This document shows, piece after piece, positions 1 to 12,197 of a stretch of DNA of 64,000 nucleotides; the first letter of the stretch is position 1, and each line of letters opens with the position of its first letter. Position numbers and translations under genes: made by a program. Source of the DNA: Isoetes taiwanensis (Eukaryota > Streptophyta > Lycopodiopsida > Isoetales > Isoetaceae); NCBI GenBank assembly GCA_021234155.1, contig JAJEKV010000016.1:2964471-3028470 (forward strand). The letters run 5' to 3'. The notes below the pieces were generated by a model, which was given only the letters and a program-made list of their open reading frames with translations, did not search any database and was not told the DNA's origin.

Positions 1-3000
1 AAATCCCTCCGGAGGCTGCTTGCCCCAAATTTCCTCTCCCCAAGGCCACAGGGGCCGGACCAGGCGACCTCCCTCTCGAATCGCGATCGACTCTGCCAAT
101 GGACTCGAGCGTCGACATTGCCACAGGGACCAAGTTCCGTGGCGGAAGACCACCCGAACTCCAAGAAGCGCCAAAGTAGCTCACTTCCATCACACTCGTA
201 GTCAATTGGCCTAGGATGTGCATCGCGGGATCTTGTCGTGGAGGCGTGAGTGTTTCCTTCTTTATAAAACCGGCCAGTGTAACTTGCTCCCTAGGGTAAT
301 TTAGCCATTCGGACGATTTGGCGGGGTCTATTTGCCATTCGGAGCATCCCGGTGCGACGACAAAAGCAGTCTGCGGTTTCTACAAGGCCCGACATCGGGG
401 CGCCCGTGGTTTGACAAGTTCTCCCGGACCGATCTGGAATCTTTTGGACCTTCGAAGAGGGGCCTGAGCGGAGGATCCAGCGGTCGGGATAGGGGAACCG
501 GGCTCGGGAGGTGGTCATTAGCGTCTGCGCCCAGGGCCCTGCCGGGAAGAGGCTGCCTCGGGAACTTTTGGATCCCGCCTCACGGGGTCAGGACTCTCCC
601 CTCTTGTGAGGATCCACGCAAGGTCTGGCCTCGTTTGACTTGGGGAAGGGTGCCAGCTTCGGTTGCCTACCTTGCGGGCTGCCCGGCCGTTCTAATCTTA
701 ACCCTTTGACCTAGACCTTCTCCGAAAATTCCGAAATTGGGCGTGTCTTTGGAGATGAATTAGGGATCGGCAAAAAAAACCGAATTTATTTTCGTGCAAT
801 GCATTAATTGCGAATTCTGAATGTCTTGCCAGCGCAAAAGCCCCCGACTTCTACTTGCCACATCGGGGAGGAGGAAAGGCCCAAACTCGCTCCGTCGGTT
901 CCCCTTGCTCCGTATTCTCGAATTGCTTTGCTTCGGCCCGTCCCAAGTGCAGCAGACCCGGGGACTTCGGCCCCAAAAACGTAAACCCTTCTAGAGCACG
1001 GCAGCCCACGGGGTTTACGTTTGGAGGCCCTCTCCTTGTCCGTCGGCGGGACCTTGCGCCCGTGTCTTGAAGTGGGGTTGGGGTGTTGGCCTTGAGGCCC
1101 CTTGGACCCTAAAATCCCTCGGGAGGCTGCTTGCCCCAAATTTCCTCTCCCAAGGCCACGGGGGCCGGACAGGCGACCTCCCTCTCGAATCGCGATCGAC
1201 TCGCCAATGGACTCGAGCGTCGACATTGCCACAGGGGACCAAGTTCCGTGGCGAGAAGACCACCCGAACTCCAAGAAGCGCCAAAGTAGCTCACTTCCAT
1301 CACACTTTCGTAGTCAATTGGCCTAGGATGTGCATGCGGGATCTTGTCGTGGAGGCGTGAGTGTTTCCTTCTTTATAAAACCGGCCAGTGTAACTTGCTC
1401 CCTAGGGTAATTTCGCCATTCCGGACGATTTGGCGGGGTCTATTTGCCATTCAGGAGCATCCCGGTGCGACGACAAAAGCAGTCACGGTTTCTACAAAGG
1501 CCCAGGCATCGGGGCCCAGCCCTTGGTTTGACAAGTTCTCGGACCCGATCTGGAATCTTTTGGACCTTCGAAGAGGGGCCTGAGCGGAGGATCAGCGGTC
1601 CGGATAGGGGAGCAGGGCTCGGGAGGTGGTCGTGGCGTGCGACCCGGGGCTGGCCAGCTGCCGAGGAAGAGCTGCCTCGGGAACTTTTGGATCCCGCCTC
1701 ACGGGGTCGGACTCTCCCCTCTTGTGAGGGATCCTGCAAGGTCACAGCCTCGTTTGACTTGGGGAAGGTGCGGCTTCGGTTGCCACCCGCAGCGGGCTGC
1801 CCGACCGTTCTAATCTTAACCCTTTGACCTAGACCTTCTCAGAAAATTCCGAAAATTGGGCGTGTCTTTGGAGATGAATTAGGGATCCCGCTGGCAAAAA
1901 CCGGAATTTATTTTAGTGCAATGCATTAATTGCGAATTCTGAATGTCTTGCCATCAAAAGCCCCGACTTCTACTTGCCACATCGGAGGAGGAAAGGCCCA
2001 AACTCCATCCGTCGGTTCCCCTTGCTCCGTATTCTCGGCTTGCTGCTTCTCGGCCGGGTCCCAAGTGCAACAGGACCGGGGACTCGGCCCCAAAAGCGTA
2101 AACCCTTCTAGAGCACGGCAGCCCACGGGGTTTACGTTTGGGAGGCCCTCTCCTTGTCCGGTCGGTAGGGACCTTGCGCCCGTGTCTTGAAGTGGGGTTG
2201 GGGTGTTGGCCTTGAGGCGCGGACCCTAAAATCCCTCCGGGGGCTGCTTGCCCCAAATTTCCTCTCCCCAAGGCCACAGGGGCCGGGCCAGGCGACCTCC
2301 CTCTCTCGGAATCGCGATCTGACTCTGCCAATGGACTCAGGCGTCGACATTGCCACAGGGACCAAGTTCCGTGGCGAGAAGACCACCCGAACTCCAAGAA
2401 GCGCCAAAGTAGCTCACTTCCATCACACTTTCGTAGTCAATTGGCCTAGGATGTGCATCGCGGGATCTTGTCGTGGAGGCGTGAGTGTTTCCTTCTTCGC
2501 AAAACCGGCCAGGTGTAACTTGCTCCCTAGGGTAATTTAGCCATTCGGACGATTTGGCGGGGTCTATTTGCCATTCAGGAGCATCCCGGTGCGACGACAA
2601 AGCAGTCACGGTTTCTACAAAGTAGACATCGGGGGCCTTGCGGTTTGACAAGTTCTCCCGGACCCGATCTGGAATCTTTTGGACCTTCCCGAAGGGGGGC
2701 CTGACGGAGGATCAGCGGTCGGATAGGGAACGGGCTCAGGGAGGTGGTCATTAAGCGTGCAACCCGGGGGCGCTGCCGGGGAAGAGGCTGCCTCGGGAAC
2801 TTTTGGATCCGCCTCACGGGGTCGGACTCTCCCCTCTTGTGAGGATCCACGCAAGGTCACGGCCTCGTTTGACTTGGGGAAGGGTGCGGCTTTCGGTTGC
2901 CACAGCGGGCTGCCCGACCGTTCTAATGCTAACCCTTTGACCTAGACCTTCTCCGAAAATTCCGAAAATGGGGCGTGTCTTTGGAGATGAATTAGGGATC

Positions 3001-6000
3001 CAGGCTGGCAAAAACCCGGAATTTATTTTAGGTGCAATGCATTAATTGCGAATTCTGAATGTCTTGCCCTTTGCAAAGCCCCAGACTTCTACTTGCCACA
3101 TCGGGGAGGAGGAAAGGCCCAAACTCCGCTCCGTCGGTTCCCCTTGCTCCGTATTCTCGGCTGCGCTTCCGGCCGGGTCCCAAGTGCAGCGGACCGGGAC
3201 TTCGGCCCCAAAGCGTAAACCCTTCTAGAGGCACGGCAGCCCACGGGGTTTCGTTTGGGAGGCCCTCTCCTTGTCGGTCGGCGGGACCTTGCGCCGTGTC
3301 TTGAAGTGGGGTTGGGGTGTTGGCCTTGAGGCCGGACCCTAAAATCCCCTCCGGGGCTGCTTGCCCCAAATTTCCTCTCCCCAAGGCCACAGGGGCCGGG
3401 CCGGGCGACCTCCCTCTCGGAATCGCGATCTGACTCTGCCAATGGACTCGGAGCGTCGACATTGCCACGGGGACCAAGTTCCGTGGCGAGAAGACCACCC
3501 GAACTCCAAGAAGCCAAAGTAGCTCACTTCCATCACACTTTCGTAGTCAATTGGCCTAGGATGTGCATGCGGGATCTTGTCGTGGAGCGTGAGTGTTTCC
3601 TTCTTTATAAAACCGGCCGTGTAACTTGCTCCCTAGGGTAATTTAAGCCATTCGGACGATTTGGCGGGGTCTATTTTGCCATTCCGGAGCATCCCGGTGC
3701 CCGAGCGACAAAGCAGTCGCGGTTTCTACAAAGCCGACATCGGGGGCCCCAGCGGTTTGACAAGTTCTCGGACCCGATCTGGAATCTTTTGGACCTTCGA
3801 AGGGGCCCTGAGCGGAGGATCAGCGGTCCGGATAGGGGCAGGGCTCGGGGAGGGTGGTCATTAGCGTGCAGCCGGGGCCCAGGCCGAGGAAAGAGCTGCC
3901 TGGGAACTTTTGGATCCCGCCTCACGGGGTCCGGACTCTCCCCTCTTGTGAGGATCCTGCAAGGTCACGGCCTCGTTTGACTTGGGGAAGGGTGCGGCTT
4001 CGGTTGCCACAGCGGGCTGCCCGACCGTTCTATCTGTAACCCTTTGACCTAGACCTTCTCCGAAAATTCGAAAATTGGGCCGTGTCTTTGGAGATGAATT
4101 AGGGATCGGCGGCAAAAAGGAATTTATTTTGCGTGCAATGCATTAATTGCGAATTCTGAATGTCTTGCCCTTTGCAAAGCCCCCCCGACTTCTACTTGCC
4201 ACATCGGGAGGAGGAAAGGCCCAAACTCCCGCTCCGTCGGTTCCCCTTGCTCCAAAAAGTATTCTCCAGGCTGCTTCGGGCCGAGGTCCCAAGTGCAGCA
4301 GAGACCGGGACTCGGCCCCAAAGCGTAAACCCTTCTAGAGCACAGCAGCCCACGGGGTTTTGCGTTTGGGAGGCCCTCTCCTTGTCCAATTCGGCCCGGG
4401 ACCTTGCGTGTCTTGAAGTGGGGTTGGGGTGTTGGCCTTGAGGCCTGGACCCTAAAATCCCTCCGGGAGGCTGCTTGCCCCAAATTTCCTCTCCCCAAGG
4501 CCACAGGGGGCCAGGCCCGGGCGACCTCCCTCTCTCGAATCGCGATCGACTCTGCCAATGGACTCGAGCGTCGACATTGCCACAGGGACCAAGTTCCGTG
4601 GCCAGAAGACCACCCGAACTCCAAGAAGCGCCAAAGTAGCTCACTTCCATCACACTCGTAGTCAATTGGCCTAGGATGTGCATGCGGGATCTTGTCGTGG
4701 AGGTAGTGTGAGTGTTTCCTTCTTTACAAAAACCGGCCCGTGTAACTTGCTCCCTAGGGTAATTTAGCCATTCGGACGATTTGGCGGGGGTCTATTTGCC
4801 ATTCGAGGACATCCCGGTGCGAGCGACAAAAGCAGTCTGGGTTTCTACAAGGCCGACATCCGGGGCCCCAGCGTTTGACAAGTTCTCGGACCCGATCTGG
4901 AATCTTTTGGACCTTCGAAGGGGGCCCACGAGCGGAGGATCAGCGGTGATGGGATAGAGGCAGGGCTCGGGGAGGGTGGTCATTAAGCGTCGAACCCGGG
5001 GGAAGCTGCCCGGGGGAAGGGCTGCCTCGGGGAACTTTTGGATCCCGCCTCACGGGGTCGGACTCTCCCCTCTTGTGAGGGATCCCTCCAAGGTCACGGC
5101 CTCGTTTGACTTGGGGAAAGGGTGCGGCTTCGGTTGCCACCTGCGGGCTGCCCGGCCGTTCTATCTTAACCCTTTGACCTAGACCTTCTCGAAAATTCCG
5201 AAAATTGGGCCGTGTCTTTGGAGATGAATTAGGGATCCGCTGGCAAAAACGGAATTTATTTTTAGTGCAATGCATTAATTGCGAATTCACGAATGTCTTG
5301 CCCTTTGCAAAAGCCCCCCCAGACTTCTACTTGCCACATCCGGGGAGGAGGAAAGGCCCAAACTCCCGCTCCGTCCCAGTTCCCCTTGCTCCGTATTCTC
5401 GGCTGCTGCTTCTTCGGCCCGGTCCCAAGTGCAGCAGACCAGGGACTCGGCCCCAAAGCGTAAACCCTTCTAGAGCACGGCAGCCCACGGGGGGTTTCGT
5501 TTGGAGGCCCTCTCCTTGTCCCGGTCGGCGGGACCTTGCGCCGTGTCTTGAAGTGGAGTTGGGGTGTTGGCCTTGGGCGGACCCTAAAATCCCTCCGGAG
5601 GCTGCTTGCCCCAAATTTCCTCTCCCAAGGCCACAGGGGCCGGACGGGCGACCTCCCCTCTCGGGAATCGCGATCGACTCTGCCAATGGACTCGAGCGTC
5701 GACATTGCCACAGGGACCAAGTTCCGTGGCGAGAAGACCACCCGAACTCCAAAGCGCCAAAGTAGCTCACTTCCATCACACTTTCGTAGTCAATTGGCCT
5801 AGGATGTGCATGCGGGATCTTGTCGTGGAGGCGTGAGTGTTTCCTTCTTTCGCCAAAACCGGCCGTGTAACTTGCTCCCTAGGGTAATTTAGCCATTCGG
5901 ACGATTTGGCGGGGTCTATTTGCCATTCGGAGCATCCCGGTGCGAACGACAAAAGCAGTCACGGTTTCTACAAGACATCGGGGCGCCCAGCGGTTTGACA

Positions 6001-8970
6001 AGTTCTCGGGACCCGATCACGGAATCTTTTGGACCTTCGAAGGGGCCTGAGCGGAGGATCAGCGGTCGGATAGAGGCAGGGCTCCGGGAGGTGGTCATTA
6101 GCGTCAGGCCGGGGGCGCTACCGGGGAAGGAGCTGCCTCGGGAACTTTTGGATCCCGCCCTCACGGGGTCCGGACTCTCCCCTCTTGTGAGGATCCCTGC
6201 AAGGTCACGGCCTCGTTTGACTTGGGGAAGGGGTGCCGGCTTCGGTTGCCACAGCGGGCTGCCCGACCGTTCCTATCTTAACCCTTTGACCTAGACCTTC
6301 TCGAAAATTCCGAAAATTGGGCCGTGTCTTTGGAGATGAATTAGGGATCCGGCGGCAAAAAGCGAATTTATTTTAGGTGCAATGCATTAATTGCGAATTC
6401 ACGAATGTCTTGCCCTTTGCCCCCCCGACTTCTACTTGCCACATCGGGAGGAGGAAGGCCCAAACTCCGCTCCGTCGGTTCCCCTTGCTCCGTATTCTCC
6501 ATTTAGCGCTTCTCGGCCGGTCCCAAGTGCAGCGACCGGGACTTCGGCCCCAAAGCGTAAACCCTTCTAGAGCACGGCAACCCACGGGGTTTCGTTTGGA
6601 GGAGAGCCCTCTCCTTGTCGGTCGGCGGGACCTTGCGGGTGTCTTGAAGTGGGGTTGGGGTGTTGGCCTTGAGGCCTTGGACCCTAAAATCCCTCCGGAG
6701 CTGCTTGCCCCAAATTTCCTCTCCCAAGGCCACGAGGGGCCGGACCCAGGCGACCTCCCTCTCGGGAATCGCGATCTGACTCTGCCAATGGACTCGGAGC
6801 GTCGACATTGCCACAGGGACCAAGTTCCCGTGGCCCGAAGACCACCCGAACTCCAAGAAGCCAAAGTAGCTCACTTCCATCACACTGGCGTAGTCAATTG
6901 GCCTAGGATGTGCATGCGGGATCTTGTCGTGGAGGGCGTGAGTGTTTCCTTCTTTACATAAAACCGGCCCAGTGTAACTTGCTCCCTAGGGTAATTTAGC
7001 CATTCGGACGATTTGGCGGGGTCTATTTGCCATTCCGGAGCATCCCGGTGCCCGAGCGACAAAAGCAGTCACGGTTTCTACAAGGCCCGGACATCGGGGC
7101 CCAGTGGTTTGACAAGTTCTCCCGGACCGATCTGGAATCTTTTGGACCTTCCGAAGAGGGCCCTGAGCGGAGGATCAGCGGTGGGATAGGGAACGGGCTC
7201 CGGGAGGTGGTCGTTAAGCGTCTTGACCCGGGGCTGGCTGCCGGGGAAAGAGCTGCCTCGGGAACTTTTGGATCCCGCCTCACGGGGTCGGACTCTCCCC
7301 TCTTGTGAGGGATCCCTGCAAGGTCAGCCTCGTTTGACTTGGGGAAGGGTGCCAGCTCGGTTGCCACCCAGCGGGCTGCCCGACCGTTCTATCTTAACCC
7401 TTTGACCTAGACCTTCTCCGAAAATTCCGAAAATTGGGCCGTGTCTTTGGAGATGAATTAGGGATCCGTGGCAAAAAAGCGAATTTATTTTAAGTGCAAT
7501 GCATTAATTGCGAATTCTGAATGTCTTGCCAACTGCAAAAGCCCCCGACTTCTACTTGCCACATGGAGGAGGAAAGGCCCAAACTCGCTCCGTCAGTTCC
7601 CCTTGCTCCGTATTCTCATTTGCTGCTTCTCGGCCCGAGTCCCAAGTGCAGAGACCAGGGACTCGGCCCCAAAGCGTAAACCCTTCTAGAGCACGGCAGC
7701 CCGGGGTTTTACGTTTGGAGGAGCCCTCTCCTTGTCGGTCAGCCGGGACCTTGCGCCCGTGTCTTGAAGTGGGGTTGGGGTGTTGGCCTTGAGCCTTGAC
7801 CCTAAAATCCCTCGGGAGGCTGCTTGCCCCAAATTTCCTCTCCCCAAGGCCACGAGGGGCCGGGCCGAGGCGACCTCCGGCTCTCGGGTCAGCGATCTGA
7901 CTCGCCAATGGACTCGAAACGTCGACATTGCCACAGGGACCAAGTTCCGTGGCGAAGACCACCCGAACTCCAAGAAGCGCAAAGTAGCTCACTTCCATCA
8001 CACTCGTAGTCAATTGGCCTAGGATGTGCATGCGGGATCTTGTCGTGGAGGCGTGAGTGTTTCCTTCTTCGCCAAAACCCGGCCGTGTAACTTGCTCCCT
8101 AGGGTAATTTAGCCATTCCGGACGATTTGGCGGGGTCTATTTGCCATTCGGGAGCATCCCGGTGCGACGACAAAGCAGTCTTGGGTTTCTACAAAGCTGA
8201 CATCGGGGCCCACGGTTTGACAAGTTCTCCGGACCGATCTGGAATCTTTTGGACCTTCCCGAAGAGGGGCCCTGAGCGGAGGATCAGCGGTCCGGATAGG
8301 GGAACCGGGCTCCGGGGAGGGTGGTCATTAAGCGTCGCACCCGGGGGCCGGGCGCCGGGGAAGAGGCTGCCTGGGAACTTTTGGATCCCGCCTCACGGGG
8401 TCCGGACTCTCCCCTCTTGTGAGGATCCCGCAAGGTCCTGGCCTCGTTTGACTTGGGGAAGGGTGCGGCTCGGTTGCCCTACAGCGGGCTGCCCGACCGT
8501 TCTAATCACTAACCCTTTGACCTAGACCTTCTCCGAAAATTCCAAAAATTGGGCCGTGTGCTGGAGATGAATTAGGGATCCCGCTGGCAAAAAACGGAAT
8601 TTATTTTAGGTGCAATGCATTAATTACGAATTCACGAATGTCTTGCCAGCAAAGCCCCCGACTTCTACTTGCCACATCGGAGGGAGGAAAGGCCCAAACT
8701 CCGCTCCGTCGGTTCCCCTTGCTCCGTATTCTCATTTCTCTTCTCGGCGGAGTCCCAAGTTGCAGCGGACCAGGGACACCAAACCAAAACGTAAACCCTT
8801 TCTAGAGGCACGGCAGCCCGCGGGGTTTACTACGTTTGGGAGCCCCTCCCTTGTCGGTCGGCCCGGGACCTTCTTGGCGCGTGTCTTGAAGGTGGGGTTG
8901 GGGTGTTGGCCTTGCCTTGGACCCTAAAATCCCTCCGGAGGCTGCTTGCCCAAATTTCCTCCCCAAGGCC
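1..8970. repeat. GC-rich satellite array, about 1.1-kb monomer, eight full copies
   Basis: The anchor TCACTTCCATCACAC recurs at 181, 1291, 2414, 3524, 4641, 5767, 6871 and 7988, giving spacings of 1104 to 1126 bp, all in the same orientation. The array is in progress at base 1 and stops inside a ninth copy near 8,970, where the sequence after CCCCAAGGCC departs from the monomer. Copies are close to identical and differ mainly by small indels and by a few variable spots, such as the stretch after CTTGCC and the stretch after GAGCGGAGGATCAGCGG. The array is visibly richer in G and C than the flank. No reading frame is conserved across copies, so reading frames seen here are shadows. I see no 5S, 18S, 5.8S or 25S rRNA in the monomer. 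It could be a satellite or the subrepeat block of a larger unit that continues to the left. Confidence 0.95.
241..300 (+). promoter_or_regulatory. TATA-like site in the satellite monomer, variable between copies
   Basis: Each monomer carries a segment reading CGTGAGTGTTTCCTTCTT followed by TATAAAACCGGCC or a variant, then TAACTTGCTCCCTAGGG. TATAAAA is intact in copies near 265, 1375 and 3606. It is replaced by forms such as TCGCAAAA, TCGCCAAAA or TACATAAAA in other copies, while the flanks stay constant. A TATA box is one reading. The variability argues that it is not under strong selection in most copies. Confidence 0.25.
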
Positions 8971-9391
8971 TGGGGGACTTCGAAATTCAAGGTGAGGCGT
9001 CGTTGAACCACTGGTTGTGTCCAAAACCCTTAGCGGTAATCTATGAAGAGGTCAGCCCATATATGGTTGTATGTGATCATGCGAGAGAATATGGCAAATC
9101 AAAGAAGCTCTTCTTGCAGCTTTGCATGGATTTGTAGTTTGTGGGCATGCCTTGTGTAGATTGTATGCGAGGAAAGAGCAACCTGGTGAGCCATATGTTT
9201 GCCCGCTCTGATCATTGACTCAAGTGATTGGGTGCTTGATTTAGTATGAAAGTATGCAAGAAAGCTCAATGGTGCACAAGTCCGGTTTATTAAAGTGGAT
9301 AGATAAACAAGGATGGAGAGAAATCTAAGTGGATAGATAAAGAAGGATAGATAAAATACATAAGTAATCATTGCCAACTAGTGCTCCATTA
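8971..9391. other. AT-rich junction sequence right of the satellite
   Basis: This is single-copy looking sequence directly after the satellite breaks off. It contains a short internal repeat (AAGTGGATAGATAAA-like units around 9,293-9,360). I recognise no gene. Confidence 0.5.
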
Positions 9392-9550
9392 TTATCTCTG
9401 CTCGGATGTGTGAGTTTCATTGGAAGCAATACCCCAAGAATCATTGGCATCTGAGTTGCCTCCTCCCCATCTGTCATTTCCATTTGATGCAATTCCCCAA
9501 CTATCATTCTCACCTGATTCCTTGTTATCTCTATCATTGTTACCAATAGC
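9392..9550 (-). pseudogene. WG-repeat (Ago-hook-like) coding fragment
   Basis: The minus strand reads through from 9,550 to a stop at 9,392-9,394. The peptide is rich in Asn, Asp, Gly and Ser and has three Trp-Gly pairs in repeated units: NDSWGIASN twice, with NDRWGGGN between. Repeated WG or GW pairs in Gly/Asn/Ser/Asp-rich disordered sequence are the known Argonaute-binding (Ago-hook) signature of plant NRPE1 and SPT5L/KTF1. Only the last 52 codons are visible. An in-frame TAG lies just upstream, so this is either a terminal exon or a relic. The repeat pattern is seen directly; the Argonaute connection is family knowledge; assignment to a particular gene would be a guess. Confidence 0.4.
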
Positions 9551-10040
9551 GAGGCAAGGGCTCTACAGATTATTGGGCTGATATCCCGGGCTTTGTCGCC
9601 GACGGGTCAAAACACAATCACGAAAAATGTGAAACTATGAATGCGCTTGTTACGCGAACCTTCTGGGGGCATGATTGCGTAAGTAACATAAATAACTTTT
9701 TCAATCTGATATTGAAAGGATAATTAACTTTTTGCTTGTGGCAGGGAATTGTTGAAAGGGTTTGCAGGCTCAGTAAGTATCGGAACAAAACAGTTGCCTC
9801 CACAGCTTGTTGTATTCAGGTTCCTACCCCTTATGGCTATGTATAGTTCTCTCCCAGCTTTCAGGTTCAATTTTAATAAATTTTATTGTATTGTGGACTT
9901 CAGGGATGGTGTCGTGAATCCTGGTTTGCAAGTGTTCTTAATGTAGGGTTGGCAAAAGAATAATGAAAGGTGTGCGGATGTTGGTTTAAGAAATCGATTT
10001 TTGAAATGTTTAATAAATTGATTTTTTTGGGAAGATGTTT
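9551..10040. other. unassigned AT-rich sequence
   Basis: There are short reading frames on both strands but no motif I recognise. The minus strand upstream of the WG fragment could hold an upstream exon of that gene, but I cannot support one. Confidence 0.4.
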
Positions 10041-10372
10041 AAAAGGGCACGCGTTTAACACAAAGACGTCGTTATAGACGCCGCTTAACGTGACTATAAG
10101 CGGATGATAAAATTTGAAAGATAAAAATTTGAGTTAGATTTCTACATTTTCTATCACAAAAATGTCTGGAGGTGGAGGCAAACCCGGACTTTCAACATCC
10201 TGTTCAAGAGCAGCTTCTGAGTTAGATTATCGTGATAAATGATGACCCTCCATCGGGTAACAATCCTTCTTTGTATAATAATTATAATTATAATAATAAC
10301 TTATAATTATAACTTAATAAAAAAGGGCACGCCGTTTAACACAAAGACGTCGTTATAGACGCCGTTTAACGA
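10041..10372. repeat. 50-bp direct repeats flanking about 230 bp
   Basis: The segment starting AAAAGGGCACGC and running through GACGTCGTTATAGACGCCG and TTAACG occurs at 10,041 and again at 10,321, in the same orientation with a one-base length difference. The DNA between is AT-rich, with a TAATAATTATAAT run at 10,276-10,318. This fits a short element with terminal direct repeats or a local duplication. Confidence 0.75.
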
Positions 10373-10510
10373 CTATTGCGTACGCCGTTAACGACCTCGC
10401 GACGCTGTTCAACGACGCCTGTAACTTTTATCGTAAAGCAAATGGCTTTTCCGCCGCCTAGTTTTTTGGTTCTAAGCGCCGGAGGAGGGCGTTTTTTAAG
10501 TGGCGATTTT
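10321..10510. other. GC-rich CGTCGTT/CGCCGTTTAACG block (left)
   Basis: The sequence is packed with variants of GACGCCGTTTAACGAC. A related block at 16,010-16,500 has GACGTCGTTTATCGAC and TAGACGCCGTAATCG in the same orientation. The two blocks bracket about 5.5 kb of AT-rich DNA and decayed coding pieces. They may be subterminal regions of one large mobile element, but no terminal inverted repeat or target duplication was found. Confidence 0.35.
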
Positions 10511-10799
10511 TGGCGCGATCATCCTTATGCGTCCTTTCAAGCTTCAAGCAAGCATCCAAAGGTATTTCAATGGATCAATCAACTCTATTTTTGAATTAGG
10601 CTTGTTGTTTGATAGATTTAGGGCTTCTTGTTTTTTCTTGTTTGTTTTCAATCCATCCCATTTCTATCCTCCTCTTCTTTCCATCCTTGTTTTCTTCAAT
10701 CCATTTTCGCCTCTTATTAGTATGAATCAATCCTCCTCCTTCTTCTTCCAATGATCTTCCAATCATTGGTTTCTTCCTTCTAATCTTCCGTTCTTCCAA
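10511..10799. other. pyrimidine-rich transition, no gene
   Basis: CT-rich sequence grades into the TTC microsatellite. Nothing coding is supported. Confidence 0.4.
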
Positions 10800-10813
10800 T
10801 CTTCTATTCATTT

Positions 10814-11083
10814 TCTTCTTCTTCTTCTTCACCACTTTCTCATTCTATTCAATCTTTCTTTCCTATCTCCTCTTCTTCTTCTTCTTCTTCTTCTTCTTCT
10901 TCTTCTTCTTCTTCTTCTTCTTCTTCTTCTTCTTCTTCTTCTTCTTCTTTTCTTCTTCTTCTTCTTCTTCTTCTTCTTCTTCTTCTTCTTCTTCTTCTTC
11001 TTCTTCTTCTTCTTCTTCTTCTTCTTCTTCTTCTTCTTTTTCTTCTTCTTCTTCTTCTTCTTCTTCTTCTTCTTCTTCTTTCT
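10814..11083. repeat. (TTC/GAA)n microsatellite, about 250 bp
   Basis: This is nearly uninterrupted TTC/CTT repeat, with a few T-run interruptions near 10,947 and 11,037. The poly-Lys, poly-Glu and poly-Arg minus-strand frames over it are artefacts of the repeat. Long GAA/TTC purine-pyrimidine tracts can form triplex DNA (known property). Confidence 0.98.
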
Positions 11084-11099
11084 TATTTTTTTTTTCCAT

Positions 11100-11500
11100 G
11101 GAAGAAGGACGCCGGTTGAAAAGACGAGGCCCATTCTTCCTCTATTTTTATTACAAGAAGGGGACGCTTGAAAGATTCCAGGCCCCTTCTTTTTATGTTC
11201 TTCTTTTTTTTTTTATTTTCATTTTTTACATGTCAATATATAGTTCTTTTTAATTAACAATGTAAATAGTTTTAATGTCAATGATCTTTTCAATGTGAAT
11301 CGCCTTTTGTTTTTTTTTTTTTTTATTTATTTCTTTTATTTATGTAAGTTTTCTAATTATTGAATGCCTTTATTTTTTGCATGTACACTAATAACAAAAT
11401 CATTAAAATCTTGGAAATCGATTTTTCGCAGCTCACAAGACATTCTAGGTAAGAATTTGAGTTTGAGTAGGAGAATAAAATTTTAATGTTTTATTTAGGT
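11100..11500. other. AT-rich spacer with T-homopolymers, no gene
   Basis: T-rich sequence with several poly-T runs. No coding, RNA or repeat feature is supported. Confidence 0.5.
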
Positions 11501-11504
11501 TAAA

Positions 11505-11845
11505 AAAACTTGGGGAGACTTGGACAAGGGCATGGTCGGCTCGGGTTGAGTGGAGAAGACTAGGTGTTCCGGTCCAAGCTCACCATTTACTCTTGTAATT
11601 TTATTGATTAATGTATTTAGTTTAGAAAAAAATTGGGAGACTTGGACAAGGGGCATGGTTAAATCCTTGAGTGGAGAAGACTAGGTGTTCCGGGTCCAAG
11701 CTCACCGCTTACTCTTTTGAAATTTTATTGATTAATGTATTTAGTTTAGAAAAATTTGGGGAGACTTGGACAAGGGGCATGGTCGGCTCCGCCTTTGAGT
11801 GGAGAAGACTAGGTGTTCCGGTCCAAGCTCACCGCTCTCTTGTTT
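11505..11845. repeat. tandem triplication, 123-bp unit
   Basis: GGGGAGACTTGGACAAGG, followed by GGCATGGT, GAGTGGAGAAGACTAGGTG and TCCAAGCTCACC, starts at 11,512, 11,635 and 11,758. Copies differ at the GGCTCGGGT/AAATCC/GGCTCCGCC site. I see no conserved frame. Confidence 0.9.
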
Positions 11846-12197
11846 ATTTTTTTTTATTAATATATCAATAAATAGAAATCTTTACTGATTGGACAAGGGC
11901 AGGGGTTTTTTGAAAAAAATTGCATTATTGATTTTCGGTTTCTAGTTAAGAATGTTGTTTTTTAAAGATGTTAGGATGTCAAAGAAACACTGATGTGGAG
12001 TGGTTAAGAGCAAGAAAAATTTAAATAGTTGGTTTTAAAAAAAAAATTAAAAGGGAAACTAACTCTTAAGAAAGTAGGTAAAGATTCATAATGAAGGTTT
12101 GAAAAAAAAGTCACAAAGCAAGATTAATGAATCTAAATTGGTTTGTAGGTATGGCCCGACTGTGAAGACACTAATGATTAGTGAGATTAGACGATGG

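Noticed and set aside
1-8970. Long reading frames on both strands throughout the satellite
   Set aside because: Frames shift from copy to copy with every indel and no peptide is conserved; they come from GC-rich composition.
1-8970. The satellite as a ribosomal gene array
   Set aside because: The 1.1-kb monomer contains no recognisable 5S, 18S, 5.8S or 25S sequence. An intergenic-spacer origin cannot be excluded but is not supported.
10829-11134. Poly-Lys, poly-Glu and poly-Arg proteins
   Set aside because: They are direct translations of the TTC/GAA microsatellite.
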